NCBI RefSeq assembly: GCF_001905905.1 | Contig: NZ_LIVT01000005.1 | Span: 124,001 to 188,000 of the forward strand | Source: Streptomyces sp. CB02366 | Lineage (GTDB): Bacteria; Actinomycetota; Actinomycetes; Streptomycetales; Streptomycetaceae | Direction of reading: 5' to 3' | DNA: 64,000 nucleotides | In this document: piece by piece, positions 23,807 through 32,680 of the stretch | Numbering within the stretch: the stretch's first letter is position 1 | Layout: every line of letters begins with the position of its first letter | The notes under the pieces: model-generated | Told to the model about the DNA's origin: nothing | Databases searched by the model: none | The model's input: the letters and a program-made list of their open reading frames with translations, nothing else | Position numbers and translations under genes: made by a program

Positions 23807-26800
23807 ATGCAAACATCAACGCGCATGAGAGTGGCGGCAGTTGCCGCACTGCTCGGACTGCTCACGGCCCTCGCGGGGCCCGGCGGGGCCCACGCCGACG
23901 AGGCCCCGCCGGAGTCCACCACCGTCGGGGACGTCACCGGATTCCGGGCGGATGGGGCCGTGTACCGGCTGACCGCCGGACGGGCCGAGGCCCGGGTCAG
24001 CTTCCTCTCGGAGGAGACCTTCCGCATCGAGCTGGCCCCGGACGGCGAGTTCACCGACCCCACCGGCGACGACATCGTCCTGCCGCAGGGCGCGCCGCCC
24101 CGCACCCGCTGGAAGGACCGCGGCGACCGCTACGAGCTGTCGACGAGCGCGGTCACCCTGCGGGCCTACAAGACGCCGCTGCGCTTCGCCCTGCACCGGG
24201 CGGACGGCAGCCGGGTCTGGTCCGAGGCCAGGGGGCTGAGCTGGACCGGCGAGCGGACCGTCCAGACCCTGGCCCGGGGCGCGGGGGAGCAGTTCTACGG
24301 GGCCGGCATGCAGAACGGCCGCGGCAACACGACCCACCGGGACAAGACCGTCGAGGTCGCCGTCGACTACGACTGGAACGACGGCGGCCACCCCAACTCC
24401 GTCCCGTTCTACCTCTCCTCGGCCGGCTACGGAGTCTTCCGCAACACTTACGCCCCCAACACCTACGCGTTCACCGACCCGGTGACGACGAGCGCGGAGG
24501 AACGGCGCTTCGACGCCTACTACTTCGCGGGCGACGGGGCCAAGGACGTCATCGGCCAGTACACCGACCTCACCGGCAAGCCGTTCCTGCCGCCGCTCTA
24601 CGGCATGGAGATCGGCGACGCCGACTGCTACCTCCACAACGCCAACCGGGGCGAGCGCCGCACCCTGGACGCGCTCAAGGTCGCCGACGGGTACGTCGAG
24701 AACGACATGCCCAACGGCTGGATGCTCGTCAACGACGGCTACGGCTGCGGCTACGAGGACCTGGAGAAGACCGCCGAGGGGCTCAAGGACCGCGACATGG
24801 AACTGGGCCTGTGGACCGAGGACGGCATCGACGGCCTCGCCGACCAGGTCAAGGCCGGACAGCGGGTCGCCAAGCTGGACGTCGCCTGGGTCGGCCCGGG
24901 CTACAAGTTCGCCCTCGACGCCTGCAAGGACGCCTACCGGGGCATCGAGGACAACAGCGACGCCCGCGGCTTCACCTGGGCCCCCGAGAGCTGGGCGGGC
25001 GCGCAGCGCTGCGGCGTCCAGTGGTCCGGCGACCAGAAGGGCGACTGGGAGTACATCCGCTGGCAGATCCCGACCTACGCGGGCGCCACCATGTCCGGCC
25101 TCGCCTACACCACCGGTGACGTCGACGGCATCTTCGGCGGCAGCGCCAAGACCTACACCCGCGACCTCCAGTGGAAGATGTTCCTCGGCACCACGATGAC
25201 CATGGACGGGTGGGCCGCCGTGGACAAGCAACCCTTCCGCTACGGGGAGCCGTACACCTCCGTCAACCGCGACTACCTCAAGCTCAAGGAGTCGCTGCTG
25301 CCCTACCAGTACAGCTACGCCCACGAGGCCACCGAGACCGGGGTCGGCATGGTCCGGCCGCTGGTCCTCGAATACCCCGACGACCCGAAGGCGGCCACGG
25401 AGGCGGCGAAGTACGAGTTCCTCTCCGGCGAGCACTTCCTCGTCGCCCCCGTCTACCAGGACGCCACCGAGCGCAAGGACGTCTACCTCCCGGAGGGCAC
25501 CTGGATCGACTACTGGAGCGGCCGCACCCACCAGGGCCCCACCACCATCGACACCTACAGCGCCCCGCTCGACACCCTGCCGCTCTTCGTGAAGGCGGGC
25601 GCGGCGGTCCCGATGTGGCCGGGCATCCGCTCCTACCGCGACCGCACCGCCGACTCCCCGCTCGCCTGGGACGTCTACCCGCAGGGGGACACCTCCTTCA
25701 CCCTGTACGAGGACGACGGCGTCACCCGCGAGCACCGGGCCGGCGCGTACGCCACCCAGCGTGCCGACGTCCGCGCCCCGGAGCACGGCGCGGGCGACGT
25801 CTCCGTCACGATCAACGAGAGCCGGGGCGACTTCACCGGCAAACAGACCGTCCGCCCCTACGAGTTCACCGTCCACACCGGCTCCGAGCCCCGCACGGTG
25901 AAACTGGACCGGACGCTGCCCGAGCTGACGTCGAGGAGCGCGTACGACCGGGCCCGCCAGGGCTGGTGGTACGACCGCGACGACCGGGGCGGTGTGGTGC
26001 ACGTGAAGACCGCGCCCCTGAGCACCGCGCAGAAGTTCACGGTGAAGCTGCTGGGCGCCAGCGCGGTCGGCGGCAAGAAGGCTTCGGCCGCCGCCGCCCT
26101 CAGCGCCCCCGCGGGCCAGGAGGCCGCGGCCGGCACCCCGGGCACGGTCCTGGTCGACGTGACCGCCGGCAGCACGGCCCTCACCGACACCATGCTCTCC
26201 CTCCGGGCGCCCGACGGCTGGCAGGCCGCGACCGCCCGGATTCCGGACCGGATCCCGGCGGGCGCCACCCGCCGGGTCGAGGTGGCCCTCACCCCGCCGG
26301 AGGACGCGGAAGTGCGCGAGACCACGCTGACGGCCCTCGCCCGCTACCGGACCGGCGGCGAGGCGCGCACGAGCCAACAGCGGCTCACCGTCACCGTCCT
26401 GCCGCCGCCGCCCGGGGGCGACGCCTGGGCGAGCGACCTGGTCTGGCTCTCCGAGACCAACGGCTACGGCCCGGCCGAACGCGACCGCTCCAACGGGGAG
26501 TCCGGCGCGAACGACGGCAGGGCGCTGACACTGGCGGGGACGACGTACGAGAAGGGCATCGGCACCCACGCCGACTCCGCCCTCGCCTTCCACCTCGGCG
26601 GCCGGTGCACCGCGTTCACCGCCGACGTCGGGATCGACGACGAGATCAACGGGTACGGGGAGGTCGCGTTCTCCGTGGAGGGCGACGGCGAGGTGCTCTG
26701 GACCTCGCCGAAGCTGACCGGCGCATCGGCGACCGTCCCCGTGGACGTGCGGCTCGACGGCGTGCGGCGGGTGCGGCTGAAGGTCACCGACACCAACGGC

Positions 26801-26854
26801 TCCAAGACCGGGGACCACGGCGACTGGGCCGCGGCGAGGTTCCACTGCGCCTGA
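23807..26854 (+). CDS. Secreted GH31 glycosidase with C-terminal NPCBM domain
   Basis: A 1015-residue extracellular enzyme. The signal peptide ends near AHA-DE (residue 31). An N-terminal beta-sandwich leads to a GH31 TIM barrel. The nucleophile is Asp358 in AKLDVAWVGPGYK and the acid/base Asp409 in QWSGDQKGDWEY. Barrel-distal sandwiches follow (YPQGDTSFTLYEDDG). A NEW3-like domain (about 750-860) precedes a C-terminal NPCBM carbohydrate-binding domain (SDLVWLSETNGYGPAERDRS; KGIGTHADS). The unusual active-site spacing suggests alpha-galactosidase or alpha-N-acetylgalactosaminidase activity rather than plain alpha-glucosidase. Substrate is not settled. It is monocistronic. Confidence 0.85.
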   Translation: MQTSTRMRVAAVAALLGLLTALAGPGGAHADEAPPESTTVGDVTGFRADGAVYRLTAGRAEARVSFLSEETFRIELAPDGEFTDPTGDDIVLPQGAPPRTRWKDRGDRYELSTSAVTLRAYKTPLRFALHRADGSRVWSEARGLSWTGERTVQTLARGAGEQFYGAGMQNGRGNTTHRDKTVEVAVDYDWNDGGHPNSVPFYLSSAGYGVFRNTYAPNTYAFTDPVTTSAEERRFDAYYFAGDGAKDVIGQYTDLTGKPFLPPLYGMEIGDADCYLHNANRGERRTLDALKVADGYVENDMPNGWMLVNDGYGCGYEDLEKTAEGLKDRDMELGLWTEDGIDGLADQVKAGQRVAKLDVAWVGPGYKFALDACKDAYRGIEDNSDARGFTWAPESWAGAQRCGVQWSGDQKGDWEYIRWQIPTYAGATMSGLAYTTGDVDGIFGGSAKTYTRDLQWKMFLGTTMTMDGWAAVDKQPFRYGEPYTSVNRDYLKLKESLLPYQYSYAHEATETGVGMVRPLVLEYPDDPKAATEAAKYEFLSGEHFLVAPVYQDATERKDVYLPEGTWIDYWSGRTHQGPTTIDTYSAPLDTLPLFVKAGAAVPMWPGIRSYRDRTADSPLAWDVYPQGDTSFTLYEDDGVTREHRAGAYATQRADVRAPEHGAGDVSVTINESRGDFTGKQTVRPYEFTVHTGSEPRTVKLDRTLPELTSRSAYDRARQGWWYDRDDRGGVVHVKTAPLSTAQKFTVKLLGASAVGGKKASAAAALSAPAGQEAAAGTPGTVLVDVTAGSTALTDTMLSLRAPDGWQAATARIPDRIPAGATRRVEVALTPPEDAEVRETTLTALARYRTGGEARTSQQRLTVTVLPPPPGGDAWASDLVWLSETNGYGPAERDRSNGESGANDGRALTLAGTTYEKGIGTHADSALAFHLGGRCTAFTADVGIDDEINGYGEVAFSVEGDGEVLWTSPKLTGASATVPVDVRLDGVRRVRLKVTDTNGSKTGDHGDWAAARFHCA

Positions 26855-26869
26855 GCCCGGCCCGACGCG

Positions 26870-26911
26870 CCGGAGCGCCGCACGGGATCGCTTCCCCGTG
26901 CGGCGCTCCGG
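26870..26911. terminator. Bidirectional terminator hairpin
   Basis: Perfect 17-base arms (26870-26886 and 26895-26911) with an 8-base loop lie between the convergent GH31 and PAC2 genes. Confidence 0.8.
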
Positions 26912-26923
26912 CCGGTCCTGCGG

Positions 26924-27988
26924 TCAGTCCTCCCCGGGACGGTCCGGGCCCTCGCCGGGGCCCGGGCCGCCCGCTTCGCCCTCGGACGCCTCGTCCGGGC
27001 CCTTGGCGCCCTGGTCGTCGGCGGCCTTGCCCCGCCCCGCCTCCGGGCGCGGCGGCATCGGCGGCCGGGTGCGGCCGGAGGCGGGATCGCGCAGATACGG
27101 TACGTCGCCGGACTCGGTGGCGTGGCCGCCCGGCCCCTGCCCGGGGCCGCCGTCCCGCCGCCGCAGATAGCGCTCGAACTCCCGGGCGATGGCCTCGCCG
27201 GACGCTTCGGGCAGCTCCGCGGTGTCCCGGGCCTCCTCCAGCGTCTGCACGTACTCCGCGACCTCGCTGTCCTCCGAGGCCAGTTGGTCCACGCCGACCT
27301 GCCACGCCCGCGCGTCCTCGGGCAGTTCGCCCAGCGGGATGCGCAGTCCGATCAGATCCTCCAGGCGGTTCAGCAGGGCCAGCGTCGCCTTCGGGTTCGG
27401 CGGCTGCGACACGTAGTGCGGGACCGCCGCCCACAGGCTGACCGCGGGCACCCCGGCGTGCGTGCACGCCTCCTGGAGCACCCCGACGATGCCCGTGGGG
27501 CCCTCGTACCGCGTCTCCTCCAGGTCCATCGTCCGCGCCAGGTCCGCGTCGGAGGTGACCCCGCTCACCGGCACCGGCCGGGTGTGCGGGGTGTCCCCGA
27601 GCAACGCGCCCAGGATGACGACCATTTCGACGCCCAGCTCATGGGCGAAGCCGAGGATCTCGTTGCAGAACGACCGCCAGCGCATCGACGGCTCGATACC
27701 GCGCACCAGGACCAGGTCCCGGGGCTTGTCGCCGCCCACCCGCACCACGGACAGCCGCGTCGTCGGCCAGGTGATCTTCCGCGTCCCGCCGTCCAGCCAC
27801 ACCGTGGGCCGGTTGACCTGGAAGTCGTAGTAGTCCTCGGCGTCCAGCGCCGCGAACACCTCGCCCTTCCACTCCCGGTCCAGATGAGCGACCGCTGTGG
27901 AGGCGGCGTCCCCGGCGTCGTTCCAGCCTTCGAACGCGGCCACCATGACCGGGTCGACCAGCTCGGGCACCGACTCGAGCTCGATCAC
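26924..27988 (-). CDS. PAC2 family protein
   Basis: A 354-residue protein starting at GTG 27988 behind GGAAGGAGG. Residues 1-270 carry the PAC2 fold: ELVDPVMVAAFEGWNDAGDAA, the DLVLVRGIEPSMRWRSFCNE strand-helix, VILGALLGDTPHTRPVPVSG and ACTHAGVPAVSLWAAVPHYV. In eukaryotes PAC2 domains act in proteasome assembly chaperones. Bacterial members have unknown roles. The C-terminal 80 residues are disordered, rich in Pro, Gly and Asp. From memory a PAC2 gene also sits near mshC and metH in mycobacteria, so linkage to this wider proteasome region is conserved. Confidence 0.85.
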   Translation of the reverse strand: MIELESVPELVDPVMVAAFEGWNDAGDAASTAVAHLDREWKGEVFAALDAEDYYDFQVNRPTVWLDGGTRKITWPTTRLSVVRVGGDKPRDLVLVRGIEPSMRWRSFCNEILGFAHELGVEMVVILGALLGDTPHTRPVPVSGVTSDADLARTMDLEETRYEGPTGIVGVLQEACTHAGVPAVSLWAAVPHYVSQPPNPKATLALLNRLEDLIGLRIPLGELPEDARAWQVGVDQLASEDSEVAEYVQTLEEARDTAELPEASGEAIAREFERYLRRRDGGPGQGPGGHATESGDVPYLRDPASGRTRPPMPPRPEAGRGKAADDQGAKGPDEASEGEAGGPGPGEGPDRPGED

Positions 27989-28183
27989 CCGGGCCTCCTT
28001 CCGCTGTCTCCATGCGTACGGAGCAACCTTACGGCTTCCGGGGCCCCCCGCCGCAGCCCTCCCGCACGGCCGGGTGAACCCTGCCACCAGGAGTGGATCA
28101 GCGGGCGGAACCGTGCATCATGGCCCCGCACACGGCGGCCGAACCGCCCCCGCCCGGCCGGCGCCCCGCCAGAACCCCCGGGG

Positions 28184-28247
28184 CCCACGGGTAGGGGAAC
28201 GGGGGCGGCCTCCGCGCGGAGGCCGCCCCCGTTCCCCTACCCGTGGG
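28184..28247. terminator. 64-base perfect palindrome behind glpD
   Basis: The two 32-base arms (28184-28215 and 28216-28247) are perfectly complementary with no spacer. It lies 16 bases past the glpD stop on the minus strand and upstream of the PAC2 gene. It should terminate the glpFKD transcript very efficiently. The length and perfection are exceptional in this window. Confidence 0.85.
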
Positions 28248-28262
28248 GGGTGGATCGGCAGG

Positions 28263-29873
28263 TCAGTCGCGGTCTCCCAGCAGCTTCTCGACGCCCTCGC
28301 GGACCTCGTCCGTGGCCAGGCCCCGGATCGTCAGCGTGGTCCGGCGGCGCAGCACGTCGTCAGCCGTCTCGGCCCACTCGTGGTCCCGGGCGTAGGCGAC
28401 CTGCGCCCAGATCTCCGGGGCGTCCGGGTGCACGCGCTCGGCCAGCTCCGGGTTCTCGTTCGCCAGCCGGGCGATGTCGAAGGCGAGCGAACCGTAGTGC
28501 GTGGCCAGGTGGCGGGCGGTGTCCGGCGCCATCCGGGGGCCGGGCGCGGGGCCGTCGACCAGCAGCCGGTGCGCGACCGCGTTCGGGCTGGCGATCCCGG
28601 GCAGCGGCAGCTTCCGCGGCAGCCGGTTCATCGGCTCCATGTCCTCGGCCAGCGGGTGGCCCGGAAGGGCCGCCAGCTTGTTCATGACCGTGCGGCCGAT
28701 GTGGCGGAAGGTCGTCCACTTGCCGCCGGCGACCGACAGCATCCCGCCGCGGCCCTCCGTGACGACCGTCTCGCGCTTGGCCCTGGAGGTGTCGCCGGGA
28801 CCGCCGGGCAGCACCCGCAGACCCGCGAAGGAGTACGTGATCAGATCGCGCGAGAGCTGCTGGTCCTTGATCGAGAACGCCGCCTCGTCGAGGATCTGCG
28901 CGGTGTCCGCCTCGGTCACGGCGACGTCCGCCGGGTCGCCCTCGTACTCCTCGTCCGTCGTGCCGAGGAGCAGCATGTCCTCCCACGGCAGCGCGAACGT
29001 GATGCGGTACTTGTCGATCGGGGTGGCCAGCGCCGCCCGCCACGGCCGCGTCCGCTTGAGGACCAGGTGCGCGCCCTTGGAGAGGCGGATGGAGGGGGCC
29101 GCGTTCGGGTCCTCCATCTTCCGCAGGTGGTCGACCCAGGGGCCCGTCGCGTTCAGCACGAGGCGGGCGGTGACGCCGAACTCCGTACCGTCCGTGCTGT
29201 CCTTCAGCTCCGCGCCGGTGACCCGGCCCCGGGTGAAGCGCAGACCCGTGACGGCCGCGTGGTTGAGGACGACCGCGCCGGCGTCGACCGCCGCGCGGAC
29301 CGTCATCAGCGCCATGCGGGCATCGTTCATCTGGTCGTCGCCGTAGACCGCGACGGCCTTGAGGTTGTCGGTGCGCAGCTCGGGGACGTCGCGCTGGGCC
29401 TTGGCCGGGGAGATGACGTGGCCGACGCCGTCGCCGAAGGCGGAGAGCGCGGAGTAGGCGAAGACGCCCGCGCCGAGCTTGGCCGCGCCGTGCGGGCCGC
29501 CCTTGTAGACCGGCAGGTAGAAGGTGAGCGGGTTGGCCAGGTGCGGGGCCACCTCGCGGGAGACCGCGCGCCGCTCGAAGTGGTTCTCCGCGACCAGCTT
29601 CACCGCGCCGGTCTGGAGGTAGCGCAGGCCGCCGTGGAGGAGCTTGGAGGAGGCGGAGGAGGTGGCGCCGGCGAAGTCGCCGGCGTCCACCAGGGCCACC
29701 CGCAGCCCGGACTGCGCGGCATGCCAGGCGGTGGAGATGCCCAGGATGCCGCCGCCGATGACCAGGAGGTCGTACGTGGCCCGGGACAGCTGGTCCCGGG
29801 TCTCGGCGCGGCTCGGCAGCGAGCCGGAGGCCGGGTGCGTTCCGAGGGCGGGAACGCTCTGCAGGGTGGTCAT
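28263..29873 (-). CDS. glpD: Glycerol-3-phosphate dehydrogenase (FAD)
   Basis: A 536-residue peripheral membrane flavoprotein that oxidises glycerol-3-phosphate to dihydroxyacetone phosphate and passes electrons to quinone. The N-terminal FAD fold is YDLLVIGGGILGISTAWHAA with an acidic strand end (VDAGDFAGATSSASSKLLHGGLRYL, the GlpD signature). A second signature is SVAGGKWTTFRHIG. The ATG at 29873 follows GAGGAG. It is the last gene of the glpF-glpK-glpD operon, 14 bases after glpK. Confidence 0.95.
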   Translation of the reverse strand: MTTLQSVPALGTHPASGSLPSRAETRDQLSRATYDLLVIGGGILGISTAWHAAQSGLRVALVDAGDFAGATSSASSKLLHGGLRYLQTGAVKLVAENHFERRAVSREVAPHLANPLTFYLPVYKGGPHGAAKLGAGVFAYSALSAFGDGVGHVISPAKAQRDVPELRTDNLKAVAVYGDDQMNDARMALMTVRAAVDAGAVVLNHAAVTGLRFTRGRVTGAELKDSTDGTEFGVTARLVLNATGPWVDHLRKMEDPNAAPSIRLSKGAHLVLKRTRPWRAALATPIDKYRITFALPWEDMLLLGTTDEEYEGDPADVAVTEADTAQILDEAAFSIKDQQLSRDLITYSFAGLRVLPGGPGDTSRAKRETVVTEGRGGMLSVAGGKWTTFRHIGRTVMNKLAALPGHPLAEDMEPMNRLPRKLPLPGIASPNAVAHRLLVDGPAPGPRMAPDTARHLATHYGSLAFDIARLANENPELAERVHPDAPEIWAQVAYARDHEWAETADDVLRRRTTLTIRGLATDEVREGVEKLLGDRD

Positions 29874-29887
29874 GGTGATGCTCCTCG

Positions 29888-31432
29888 TCAGCTTTCTTCG
29901 TCCTCGATCCAGCCCATGGTCCGTTCGACGGCCTTGAGCCAGCTCTTGTACTCGCGGGCACGGGTGTCCGCGTCCATGCGGGGTGTCCACTCGGCGGCCC
30001 GGCGCCAGTTGGCGCGCAGCGCGTCGGTGTCCGGCCAGAAGCCGACGGCGAGACCGGCGGCGTAGGCGGCGCCGAGGCAGGTGGTCTCGGCGACCATCGG
30101 GCGCACCACGGGCGCGTCCAGGAAGTCGGAGAGCGTCTGCATCAGCAGGTTGTTGGACGTCATGCCGCCGTCGACCTTGAGCGCGGTCAGCTCGACGCCG
30201 GAGTCCTTGGTCATGGCGTCGCTGATCTCGCGGGTCTGCCAGGCGGTGGCCTCCAGGACGGCACGGGCGATGTGTGCCTTGGTGACGTAGCGGGTGAGTC
30301 CGGCGATCACGCCCCGGGCGTCGGGACGCCAGTAGGGGGCGAAGAGGCCGGAGAAGGCGGGCACGAAGTAGGCGCCGCCGTTGTCCTCGACCGAGGAGGC
30401 CAGCGTCTCGATCTCGGCGGCCGACTTGATCAGGCCCATCTGGTCGCGCATCCACTGCACCAGCGAACCGGTGACCGCGATGGAGCCCTCCAGCGCGTAG
30501 ACCGGGGGCTTGTCGCCGATCCGGTAACCGACCGTGGTGAGCAGTCCGTTGTACGAGTTGACCGGGGTGTGGCCGGTGTTCATCAGCATGAAGGTGCCGG
30601 TGCCGTACGTGGACTTCGCCTCGCCCTCGGCGAAACAGGTCTGGCCGAACAGGGCCGCCTGCTGGTCGCCGAGCGCGGAGGCGACGGGCACGCCGTCGAG
30701 GACGCCGCCCTTGGCGTTGCCGTAGACCTCGGCGGAGGAGCGGATCTCGGGGAGCACCGCGGCCGGGATGCCGATGGAGGAGAGGATCTTCTCGTCCCAC
30801 GCCATGGTGTGCAGGTTCATCAGGAGGGTGCGGGAGGCGTTGGTGACGTCGGTGACGTGCACCCCGCCGTCGGTGCCGCCGGTCAGGTTCCAGATGACCC
30901 AGGAGTCCATGGTGCCGAAGAGGATGTCGCCGCGCTCGGCGCGCTCGCGCAGCCCCTCGACGTTGTCGAGCAGCCAGCGGACCTTGGGGCCGGCGAAGTA
31001 CGAGGCGAGCGGCAGCCCGGTCTCGCGGCGGAAGCGGTCCTGGCCCACGTTGCGGCCGAGCTCCTTGCAGAGCGCGTCGGTACGGGTGTCCTGCCACACC
31101 AGCGCGTTGTGCACCGGCTCACCGGTGTTCCTGTCCCACAGCAGGGTGGTCTCGCGCTGGTTGGTGATGCCGATCGCCTTGACGTCGGCGGAGGTGATGC
31201 CGGCCTTGACGATGGCCCCGGCGACGACCTCCTGGACGTTCTCCCAGATCTCGGTCGCGTCGTGCTCGACCCATCCCGGCTTCGGGAAGATCTGCTCGTG
31301 CTCCTTCTGGTCGACGGAGACGATCCGGCCGTCCTTGTCGAAGACGATGCAGCGGCTGGAGGTGGTGCCCTGGTCGATGGCCGCGATGAACGGGCCGGTG
31401 CCGTGGGTGCCGGTGGTGTGTGCGTCGGTCAC
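29888..31432 (-). CDS. glpK: Glycerol kinase
   Basis: A 514-residue FGGY-family kinase converting glycerol to glycerol-3-phosphate. The phosphate-binding loop is AIDQGTTSSRCIVFDKDG. The glycerol site includes NQRETTLLWDR, and family signatures are GTGTFMLMNTG and GGMTSNNLLMQTLSDFL. The GTG at 31432 is preferred because it aligns with the usual N-terminus and has GGGAG upstream. It lies between glpF (44 bases upstream) and glpD. In enterobacteria GlpK is inhibited by fructose bisphosphate and IIA-Glc. Whether this one is cannot be told. Confidence 0.95.
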   Translation of the reverse strand: MTDAHTTGTHGTGPFIAAIDQGTTSSRCIVFDKDGRIVSVDQKEHEQIFPKPGWVEHDATEIWENVQEVVAGAIVKAGITSADVKAIGITNQRETTLLWDRNTGEPVHNALVWQDTRTDALCKELGRNVGQDRFRRETGLPLASYFAGPKVRWLLDNVEGLRERAERGDILFGTMDSWVIWNLTGGTDGGVHVTDVTNASRTLLMNLHTMAWDEKILSSIGIPAAVLPEIRSSAEVYGNAKGGVLDGVPVASALGDQQAALFGQTCFAEGEAKSTYGTGTFMLMNTGHTPVNSYNGLLTTVGYRIGDKPPVYALEGSIAVTGSLVQWMRDQMGLIKSAAEIETLASSVEDNGGAYFVPAFSGLFAPYWRPDARGVIAGLTRYVTKAHIARAVLEATAWQTREISDAMTKDSGVELTALKVDGGMTSNNLLMQTLSDFLDAPVVRPMVAETTCLGAAYAAGLAVGFWPDTDALRANWRRAAEWTPRMDADTRAREYKSWLKAVERTMGWIEDEES

Positions 31433-31476
31433 GGTGTGCTCCCGGAAGTCTGTGAGATGAGGAGGTGCGGCTCGGA

Positions 31477-32268
31477 CTAGGCGAAGGCGAGGTTGTAGAG
31501 CCCGCCGGCGAGGGCGCCGCCGATGAGCGGACCCACGATGGGTACCCAGGCGTAGCCCCAGTCCGAACCACCCTTGTTGGGCAGCGGCAGCAGGGCGTGC
31601 ACGATGCGCGGACCGAGGTCGCGGACCGGGTTGACGGCGTAGCCGGTCGGGCCGCCGAGCGAGAGGCCGATGCCCACGACGACCAGGGAGGTGATCAGCG
31701 CGCCGAGCACGCCGAGGCCGTTGCCCTCGTCGTTCAGGCCCTGGGTCAGGATCGCCAGGACCAGCACGACGGTCGCGATGATCTCGGTGACCACGTTCTG
31801 CACGCCGTTGCGGATCTCCGGACCGGTGGAGAAGACCCCGAGCACCGGGCCGGCTTTCGGGGCGGCGTTCTGATCGACCATGCCCTCGTCGGCGGACTTC
31901 GTCCCGATGATCTCCGGGTCGGTCAGGTGGGCGTGGAACTGGCCGTAGTAGACCGCCCAGACCAGCAGGGCGCCGATCATCGCGCCGAGCAGCTGCGAGC
32001 CGAGGTAGAGGGGAACGTCGCCCCACTCGGTACCGCCCTGGATGGCCAGGCCCACCGTGACCGCGGGGTTGAGGTGGGCGCCCGATACGCCGCCGGCGAG
32101 GTAGGCGCCGGTCAGCACGGCGAAGCCCCACCCGAAAGTGATGGCGAGCCAGCCCGCGTCCCGGGCCTTGCTGCTCTTCAGCGTGACGGCGGCACAGACA
32201 CCGCCGCCGAGCAGGATGAGTACGGCGGTCCCTATGGTCTCGCCGATGAAAATGTCGGAGCTGGACAC
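31477..32268 (-). CDS. glpF: Glycerol facilitator (aquaglyceroporin)
   Basis: A 263-residue channel with six hydrophobic helices and two half-helix motifs. The first is SGAHLNPAVTVG and the second NPVRDLGPRI, the divergent second motif with Asp typical of glycerol-conducting members. It allows facilitated diffusion of glycerol, trapped by GlpK. The GTG at 32268 lies 7 bases after AAGGAG. It is the first gene of the glpFKD operon (called gylCABX in S. coelicolor), and the regulator gylR lies upstream in the same direction. Confidence 0.93.
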   Translation of the reverse strand: MSSSDIFIGETIGTAVLILLGGGVCAAVTLKSSKARDAGWLAITFGWGFAVLTGAYLAGGVSGAHLNPAVTVGLAIQGGTEWGDVPLYLGSQLLGAMIGALLVWAVYYGQFHAHLTDPEIIGTKSADEGMVDQNAAPKAGPVLGVFSTGPEIRNGVQNVVTEIIATVVLVLAILTQGLNDEGNGLGVLGALITSLVVVGIGLSLGGPTGYAVNPVRDLGPRIVHALLPLPNKGGSDWGYAWVPIVGPLIGGALAGGLYNLAFA

Positions 32269-32680
32269 CCGCGACTCCTTTGTCCTTCGTCCAGGGGAGA
32301 GCGGATCACCGGTCCCGCCGGTGTTCCGCGCCCCAGATGGGTATCCACGAAGCGTGGGCAGCCCATCTGTAAGGGCTTGACCGGCCCTTGGCACTGTCAC
32401 ACTCTAACGCTTATTACCGTTAGGCGTTCGACAATGCCGACCGTTGAACGGCAGTGTTCCCCTGGGCGAAGGAAGCGTCAAGGGTTCTGTGGCCCACGAC
32501 TCGGTGCGCGACGCGATCGTTACCGCGTGCGAGGGCGCGTGCGGGGGTGGAGGGGGGACGGAGGCGTTCTGGAGCGCGGCCGGTCTCGCCGGGGCGAGGG
32601 CCCGGCGCGGTGTGAGGGGCGCGCGGGACGCCGGGAGCGGGGGCGACGGGACGCCCCGCCGGGGTGCCCGCCCGGAGTGT
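32269..32680 (-). other. Leader and control region of glpFKD (no gene)
   Basis: The 412 bases between gylR and glpF hold no credible gene. The half nearest gylR is plain GC-rich sequence. The half nearest glpF (about 32395-32450) is AT-richer, with TAACG and CGTTA arms around 32405-32422 and a copy of the GTTCGACAATGC motif that also precedes gylR. The glpF promoter most likely lies here, giving a leader of roughly 130 bases. Confidence 0.55.
32426..32449. promoter_or_regulatory. Candidate GylR operator upstream of glpF
   Basis: GTTCGACAATGCCGACC (32426-32442) matches the motif before gylR at 15 of 17 positions and is followed by GTTGAAC. The arms GTTC and GAAC recur. IclR-family proteins bind such imperfect palindromes. 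Confidence 0.6.

Noticed and set aside
32269..32680. Extra gene between gylR and glpF
   Set aside because: Frames in this gap give only Arg/Gly-rich sequence. The useful content is regulatory.
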